Of a stretch of DNA of 62,096 nt, positions 57,627 through 62,096 are shown in pieces. The stretch comes from JAENVT01 sp039931555. GTDB lineage: Bacteria > Actinomycetota > Acidimicrobiia > Acidimicrobiales > Ilumatobacteraceae. The stretch is from positions 1 through 62,096 of the forward strand of contig JBDTRP010000048.1 of assembly GCA_039931555.1 (NCBI GenBank), in the 5' to 3' direction. The translations under genes were made by a program, and so were the position numbers. The stretch's first letter is position 1. Each line of letters starts with the position of its first letter. The notes beneath the pieces were generated by a model, which was given only the letters and a program-made list of their open reading frames with translations, was not told the DNA's origin and did no database searches.

Positions 57627-58832
57627 GTGGCCGCCGAGAAGATCTCGTTGGCGGCAGCGCGCCGGATCGCCCTTGGCGCGCAAGGTTTTGCGGACCCGCG
57701 CCCACGCGGGCGCGTCGATCGTCGGCACTTCCGTCGCCTGCTCGACCGTATGGGCGTCATCCAGATCGATTCCGTCAATGTGCTGGTGCGTAGCCAGGAA
57801 CTGCCACTGTTCGCCCGCCTCGGGCCACATCCGCGCAGCATGATCGGCGACGCCACCCGAACCGGTGAGCTGTTCGAGTACTGGGTGCACGAGGCGTCGC
57901 ACGTCGACATGGCGCACTACCACCTGCATCGTTGGCAGATGGCCGGCGATCACAAGTGGGCGCGCTACTGGACGCTGGCCAAGCGACGCCCTGGATTCGT
58001 CGACGAGGTCTACCAGCGGATCGCTGATGGTGGCCCGGTTGCCTCGGGAGACCTCTCCGAACGGATCGGCAAGAAGGGCACGTGGTGGGATTGGGACGAC
58101 GGCAAGATCGCGCTCGAACACCTCTTCTGGAACGGCCAGATCACGGCGACGCGTCGGCCCAGCGACTTCGCTCGCATCTACGATCTCACCGAGCGGATCA
58201 TCCCGGCAGACGTACTGGCCCGCCAGGCGGTGCCCGAGCGCGAGGCGCGCAAGCAACTGCTCGAACTCGCCGCGCGACACCATGGCATCGGCACCTTCAC
58301 CGATCTCACCGATTACCACCGGCAGAAGAACCAGCCGTGTCAGCCGCTGGTCGCCGAACTGGTCGAGGAGGGAGCTTTGCGCCAGGTACACGTCGAGGGC
58401 TGGACGCAACCGGCGTACCTGCATCGTGACGCCCGCATCCCGCGGCGAATCTCCGCGTGTGCGCTGTTGAGCCCGTTCGACCCGGTCGTGTGGAACCGCG
58501 ACCGCGCCCACCGGCTGTTCGGCTTCCACTACCGCATCGAGATCTACACGCCGCAATCGAAGCGAATCTTCGGGTACTACGTGTTGCCGATCCTGTGGGG
58601 TGACAGCGTGGTCGGCCGTGTCGACATGAAGGCTGACCGCCAAGGTGGCGCCTTGCTGGTGCAGGGCTCGTTCACCGAGCCCGGCGTGCCGGCGGCCGCC
58701 CTCGCCGAAGATCTGGCACCCGAACTGCACCACATGGCGACCTGGTTGGGGCTCGAGCGTGTCGAGGTGTTGCCCCGCGGGGACCTGGCCTCCACCCTTC
58801 GCGACGCGGTCGGTCACTACGCTCGGCACTGA
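57627..58832 (+). CDS. YcaQ/AlkX-like winged-helix DNA glycosylase
   Basis: A 401-aa protein of the HTH_42 (DUF1006) family, which includes E. coli YcaQ and Streptomyces AlkZ-type glycosylases that unhook interstrand crosslinks and other alkylated bases. The N-terminal helix-turn-helix part has RRHFRRLLDRMGVIQIDSVN, in which QID is the Q-x-D catalytic motif of AlkX/YcaQ; the middle has LFEYWVHEASHVDMAHYHLH. C-terminus LERVEVLPRGDLASTLRDAV. GTG start 6 nt after the cyclophilin stop; stop overlaps next ATG by one base. Confidence 0.88.
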   Translation: MAAEKISLAAARRIALGAQGFADPRPRGRVDRRHFRRLLDRMGVIQIDSVNVLVRSQELPLFARLGPHPRSMIGDATRTGELFEYWVHEASHVDMAHYHLHRWQMAGDHKWARYWTLAKRRPGFVDEVYQRIADGGPVASGDLSERIGKKGTWWDWDDGKIALEHLFWNGQITATRRPSDFARIYDLTERIIPADVLARQAVPEREARKQLLELAARHHGIGTFTDLTDYHRQKNQPCQPLVAELVEEGALRQVHVEGWTQPAYLHRDARIPRRISACALLSPFDPVVWNRDRAHRLFGFHYRIEIYTPQSKRIFGYYVLPILWGDSVVGRVDMKADRQGGALLVQGSFTEPGVPAAALAEDLAPELHHMATWLGLERVEVLPRGDLASTLRDAVGHYARH

Positions 58833-59992
58833 TGTCCGAACCCCAGCCGTGGTCGCCGCCCGAGCACTTGCCGCGATGGGTCTGGAAAGCCGTCGCCATC
58901 TTCTGGTTCGGCTACATCGCGTCGATCGTCACCCGCTCGGTGTGGGCCAGCCTATCGGGCCTCTTCTTGCTGTTGCTGGTCTCGCTGTTCACGTCGCTGG
59001 CGATCGAGCCGGGAGTCAACCGGTTGGCGGCCAGGGGGTGGCGTCGCGGTTCGGCAACGGCCGTCATCCTGATCGGGGTGTTCGTGGCCTTCGTCGTGTT
59101 CGTGGCGGCGATCGGCACCCTGGTCGGCCAACAGATCGCCGAGTTGTTGGGCAACTCCGAGAAGTACGTCAATCGCACCGTCAACTTCCTCAACGACACG
59201 TTCGACACGAAGATCAACGCGTCGAGGGTGATCACCTCGATCAACGACGAGAACGGCTCGGTGCAGAAGTTCATCCGCAGCCAACAAGGCAAGGTCGTCG
59301 ATCTCTCGGTGACCGCGCTCGGCGTGCTGGTGCAGGCGTTGTCGGTGCTGCTGTTCACGTTTTACCTCGTGGCCGACGGCCCGAAGATGCGTCGCTCGAT
59401 CTGCAGCAGGTTGCGACCCGACCGCCAGCGGAGGGTGCTCGACGGCTGGGAACTGGCGATCGACAAGACCGGTGGCTACCTGTACTCGCGTGCCTTGCTG
59501 GCCGGCCTGTCGGCGTTCTTCCACTGGGTGTTGTTCCAGGCCATCGGCATCCAGGCCCCGGTCGCGATGGCGCTGTGGGTCGGTCTGATCAGCCAGTTCC
59601 TCCCGGTGGTCGGTACGTACATCGCCGGCGCGTTGCCGGTGCTGGTGCAGTTCGTCGATTCGCCACCGAAGGCGCTGGTGATCCTGATCTTCGTCATCCT
59701 CTACCAGCAGGTCGAGAACTACTTCTTGCTGCCGCGCATCACCGCGCGCACGATGGACCTTCACCCGGCCATCGCGTTCGGTTCGGCGATTGCCGGCGGT
59801 GCGGTATTGGGCGCAGTCGGCGCGGTACTGGCGATCCCGGCCGCGGCGATGGCCCAAGCCGTGATCAGCAACACCGGCGAGCGGCACGAGGTGATCGACA
59901 GCCACCTCACGACCACGCTGCCGCGCAAACGCGTGTCCCGCAAGTCGCGGATGAGGCGAGTCGAAGCAGGCACCGTTGATGCCGACCCCTGA
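58832..59992 (+). CDS. AI-2E-family membrane transporter
   Basis: A 386-aa membrane protein of the AI-2E/TqsA/PerM family, with about eight helices. The pattern of two or three N-terminal helices, a soluble part (about 100-150), and LLSRALLAGLSAFFHWVLFQ-like and LPVVGTYIAGALPVLVQFVD segments is typical. Roles in the family range from AI-2 export to Na+/H+ antiport; the cargo is open. Starts at an ATG that shares the A of the previous TGA. Ends in a basic tail (KRVSRKSRMRR). Confidence 0.85.
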   Translation: MSEPQPWSPPEHLPRWVWKAVAIFWFGYIASIVTRSVWASLSGLFLLLLVSLFTSLAIEPGVNRLAARGWRRGSATAVILIGVFVAFVVFVAAIGTLVGQQIAELLGNSEKYVNRTVNFLNDTFDTKINASRVITSINDENGSVQKFIRSQQGKVVDLSVTALGVLVQALSVLLFTFYLVADGPKMRRSICSRLRPDRQRRVLDGWELAIDKTGGYLYSRALLAGLSAFFHWVLFQAIGIQAPVAMALWVGLISQFLPVVGTYIAGALPVLVQFVDSPPKALVILIFVILYQQVENYFLLPRITARTMDLHPAIAFGSAIAGGAVLGAVGAVLAIPAAAMAQAVISNTGERHEVIDSHLTTTLPRKRVSRKSRMRRVEAGTVDADP

Positions 59993-60944
59993 GTCGTTCG
60001 CACCGGTCGCCGTCACGCGCCGGAGCGGATTCGATGAGTCGGTTCACTTCGGCGCGGTCGTCGGGCTCGGGTCGAGCGGCGTCCTCGAATTTGCCGTTGG
60101 CGATCCCACCACCGCCATCTACCCCCGGTCGTCGAACAAGCCGATGCAGGCCGTGGCGATGGTGCGCGCCGGGTTGAAGTTGCCGCCCGAGTTGCTGGCG
60201 TTGGTGTGCGCCAGCCACGACGGCACGCCGATGCACATCGAGGCGGCCCGGAGGATCCTGGCGACGGCGGGCCTCGACGAGCGATCGCTGGCCAACACCG
60301 CCGACCTGCCACTCGACGAGGCATCCGCCACGAGCGTCCTGCGAGCCGGTGGCGGCCCCACGCGGTTGCAGATGAACTGCAGCGGCAAGCACAGTGGCAT
60401 GCTGGTCACCAGCGCCGCCAACGGTTGGCCGATCGACGCCGGGTACCTCGCGCCAGACCATCTGCTGCAGCAACAGATCACCGCCACGATCGACGACCTC
60501 ACCGCCGAACCGCACCGTCATATCGGTGTCGACGGCTGCGGGTCGCCGGCGCATGTCATCTCCCTGATCGGTCTGGCGCGTGGCTTTCGATCGGTCGCCA
60601 CCGGCGCCGCAGGGGCGGCCGGCGACGCGGTCTACCGGGCGATGACATCGCACCCCGAGATGGTCGGTGGCGACAATCGTGACGTCACCCACTTCATGCG
60701 TGGTGTTCCGGGGCTGATGGCCAAAGACGGCGCCGATGGGGTGTTCGCCGCGGCACTTCCCGACGGTCGGGCGATCGCGATCAAGATCGCCGACGGCGCC
60801 AACCGGGCTCGTCCGCCGGTGATGGTTGCCGCGCTGCGTGCGCTCGGCATCGACACCACGGCGATCGAGGCGAGCGTGACTCAATGGATCCTGGGTCACG
60901 GAGCGCACGTGGGCGAGGTGAGGTCGATTGCGCCTCTAGGGTGA
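59979..60944 (+). CDS. L-asparaginase, rhizobial (class 3) type
   Basis: A 321-aa asparaginase of the AnsA/ReAIV-ReAV family, which hydrolyses Asn to Asp and ammonia without relation to E. coli type I/II. The two Ser-Lys sites are PRSSNKPMQ (S, K) and CASHDGTP (S), and the metal/Cys ligands are MNCSGKHSGML (C, K) and GVDGCGSPAH (C). Cytoplasmic. The ATG overlaps the preceding gene by 14 nt and the next gene start is 4 nt after its stop. Confidence 0.92.
   Translation: MPTPESFAPVAVTRRSGFDESVHFGAVVGLGSSGVLEFAVGDPTTAIYPRSSNKPMQAVAMVRAGLKLPPELLALVCASHDGTPMHIEAARRILATAGLDERSLANTADLPLDEASATSVLRAGGGPTRLQMNCSGKHSGMLVTSAANGWPIDAGYLAPDHLLQQQITATIDDLTAEPHRHIGVDGCGSPAHVISLIGLARGFRSVATGAAGAAGDAVYRAMTSHPEMVGGDNRDVTHFMRGVPGLMAKDGADGVFAAALPDGRAIAIKIADGANRARPPVMVAALRALGIDTTAIEASVTQWILGHGAHVGEVRSIAPLG
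60937..60942 (+). promoter_or_regulatory. -10 box (TAGGGT) of MBL hydrolase gene
   Basis: TAGGGT ends 6 nt before the ATG at 60949 and overlaps the asparaginase stop codon; possible separate leaderless start inside the gene string. Confidence 0.35.
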
Positions 60945-60948
60945 CGCG

Positions 60949-61872
60949 ATGAGCCCGATCCCGTTCGTCACGCTCGATGAGCCGCGGTACGGCACGGCCG
61001 TGCAGGTGTCGCCGCTCGTGCGGCGGGTGATTGCCCACAACCCATCGAAGTACACCTACCTGGGAACCGGTACCTACATCGTCGGTCACGGCGACGTCGC
61101 GGTGATCGACCCGGGCCCGATGCTCGATGAACATCGCGACGCTCTGGCCGCTTGCCTCGAGGGCACACGCGTTCGGGCGATCCTGGTGACCCATTGCCAC
61201 TCCGATCACTCGCCGCTGGCCGCATGGCTGCGCGATCAGACGGGCGCTCCCACGATCGCATTCGGTCCTCATGGCAGTGTCGAGCGCGACGTCGCTGACG
61301 ATGGCGAGATCGAGGCGGGGGTGACTCTGGAGGAGACCACCGACATGGAGTTCGACCCCGACGTGCGTGTTGGCGACGGCGAGGTCGCGGCCATGGGTGA
61401 CGGATGGACGATGCGTGGCGTGCACACCCCGGGCCACACCTCGAATCACATGTGTTTCGCGCTCGACGAGGAACAGGCCTTGTTCACCGGCGACCATGTG
61501 ATGGGTTGGAGCACGACGGTGGTGTCGCCACCGGACGGCGACATGCGCGACTACATCGATTCGCTGCGCAAGGTGATGGCGCGCAACGACCTGAGGCTGT
61601 GGCCGACCCACGGCGCGCCGGTGACGGAGCCGAAGCCGTTCCTGCAAGCGTTCCTCGAACATCGGCTGGAGCGCGAGGCGCAGGTCGTGGCGGCGGTGCG
61701 ATCGGGCCTCAGTGACATCGAAGGCATGGTCAAGCTGCTGTACGCCGACGTGCGCGAGGAACTCCACAAACCGGCGGCGCGCAGCGTGCTGTCGCACCTC
61801 GTCAAGTTGGTCGACGACGGTGTGGTCACCGTCGAAGGCAGTGGCAAAGCGTCGAGGTACTTCCCCAGTTGA
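60949..61872 (+). CDS. Metallo-beta-lactamase-fold hydrolase (LACTB2-like)
   Basis: A 307-aa MBL-fold enzyme. The first metal motif is VTHCHSDHSPLAAWL (HxHxDH, with C between), then HTPGHTSNHMCFALD (His), TGDHVMGWSTTVVSPPDGDM (Asp) and WPTHGAPV (last His). A C-terminal winged-helix-like part follows (about 240-307), as in LACTB2/endoribonuclease-type and CPSF-like hydrolases. Substrate could be RNA or a thioester; not resolved. Last complete gene of the window. Confidence 0.9.
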   Translation: MSPIPFVTLDEPRYGTAVQVSPLVRRVIAHNPSKYTYLGTGTYIVGHGDVAVIDPGPMLDEHRDALAACLEGTRVRAILVTHCHSDHSPLAAWLRDQTGAPTIAFGPHGSVERDVADDGEIEAGVTLEETTDMEFDPDVRVGDGEVAAMGDGWTMRGVHTPGHTSNHMCFALDEEQALFTGDHVMGWSTTVVSPPDGDMRDYIDSLRKVMARNDLRLWPTHGAPVTEPKPFLQAFLEHRLEREAQVVAAVRSGLSDIEGMVKLLYADVREELHKPAARSVLSHLVKLVDDGVVTVEGSGKASRYFPS

Positions 61873-61924
61873 CCCGTGGTGAGTCCGTCATCAGTTCGAC
61901 AGTTCGGGGCGTCTCACTCGACCC

Positions 61925-61966
61925 TTGTCGTTCCCAGGTCGCTCAGCGACCTCCCAGCGACAAAGT
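61925..61966. terminator. Long imperfect hairpin between converging genes
   Basis: Core GGTCGCT-C-AGCGACC (61937-61951), extended outward by TTGTCG...CGACAA. It stands between the MBL gene and the minus-strand gene that ends at 62002 and could terminate both. Confidence 0.5.
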
Positions 61967-62001
61967 TCAGGCGAAGACGCCAGAACTGCCTGACCCTGGG
62001 C

Positions 62002-62096
62002 TCACGCGTATTGGTCGAGGATGCTCGTCTCGGTGATTCGGTCGAGGGTCTCTTTGACGGCCGCTGCCAATGAGCCATCCATGCCCTCGACGTCGG
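62002..62096 (-). CDS. C-terminal end of a gene leaving the window
   Basis: The last 30 residues of a minus-strand protein: DVEGMDGSLAAAVKETLDRI, then TETSILDQYA and a TGA stop. The helical, acidic composition looks like a real C-terminus, but no family can be named from this fragment. Confidence 0.55.
   Translation of the reverse strand, partial: DVEGMDGSLAAAVKETLDRITETSILDQYA

Noticed and set aside
1..62096. Selenoprotein gene with in-frame TGA
   Set aside because: Looked for families continuing past a TGA near the tRNA-Sec and along the window; none was seen.
1..62096. CRISPR arrays, prophage, insertion sequences, rRNA
   Set aside because: No regularly spaced direct repeats with spacers, no transposase or integrase motifs, no rRNA segments found.

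Overview
The window is a gene-dense, high-GC bacterial chromosome segment. It looks like an actinobacterium, most probably of the class Acidimicrobiia (Ilumatobacter-like). Pointers are a SigR/RsrA-type sigma/anti-sigma pair (mycothiol redox stress), a mycobacterial-type tad locus headed by a TadZ/Ssd-like ATPase, ANTAR regulators, a TIGR03624-like zinc protease beside tilS, an F420/FMN split-barrel protein, Thr/Pro-rich linkers in exported proteins, and many start codons placed 6-8 nt after a TANNNT box (leaderless transcripts). Species assignment is inference; no rRNA is present. No prophage, insertion sequence or CRISPR array was seen.

Layout. 1-3.2 kb (minus): a partial phosphatase-like gene, tilS, a zinc protease and an unlisted-size 46-aa membrane peptide, then rsrA-sigR. 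3.2-4.8 kb: an AbiEi/DUF559-like gene flanked by a direct repeat, and a MarR regulator. 4.9-10.9 kb: a surface acyltransferase, two divergent GAF-ANTAR sensors (one with STAS), a coupled 80-aa protein and a phospholipase D-like protein. 11-14 kb: tRNA-Thr(CGT) and a GGDEF-EAL protein. 14.1-16.1 kb: a double GNAT between two stretches without genes. 16-21 kb: holB-tmk, a DMT permease and topA. 21.4-25.5 kb: an ABC importer (substrate-binding protein, two permeases, ATPase). 25.6-32.2 kb: MMPL exporter, rsgA, an Fe(II)/2OG-type oxygenase, acyl-CoA dehydrogenase, VOC protein.

32.2-36.1 kb (minus): tadZ-A-B-C-flp-tadE followed by a STAS protein and a split-barrel flavin/F420 protein. tRNA-Sec(TCA) follows on the plus strand. 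36.4-42.1 kb is a catabolic island: a phosphohistidine-domain enzyme, two half-size hotdog dehydratases and an ABM protein face a P450-SDR-TetR operon across only 34 bp. 42.3-45.5 kb: a decayed MBL-GGDEF pseudogene, a lipoprotein, a MORN-like repeat protein, GNAT, and a principal-type sigma factor. 45.6-46.8 kb: ABM protein and Bax-inhibitor-1 family protein.

46.8-51.5 kb (minus) is the most distinctive block: a Cys-less DksA-like mini-protein and a UbiB-type kinase, then two ferritin-like proteins, a 180-aa protein of unknown family and an epoxide hydrolase, nearly all with overlapping stop/start codons. 51.7-56 kb: a Ugp-like (glycerol-3-phosphate type) ABC importer in C-A-E-B order with a leaderless start. 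56.1-62 kb: methyltransferase, cyclophilin, YcaQ-like glycosylase, AI-2E-family permease, rhizobial-type asparaginase and an MBL hydrolase, ending in the tail of a minus-strand gene. Two doublets of a 39-nt palindrome (36.3 and 51.6 kb), each with exactly the same 52-nt period, mark a repeat family of this genome.
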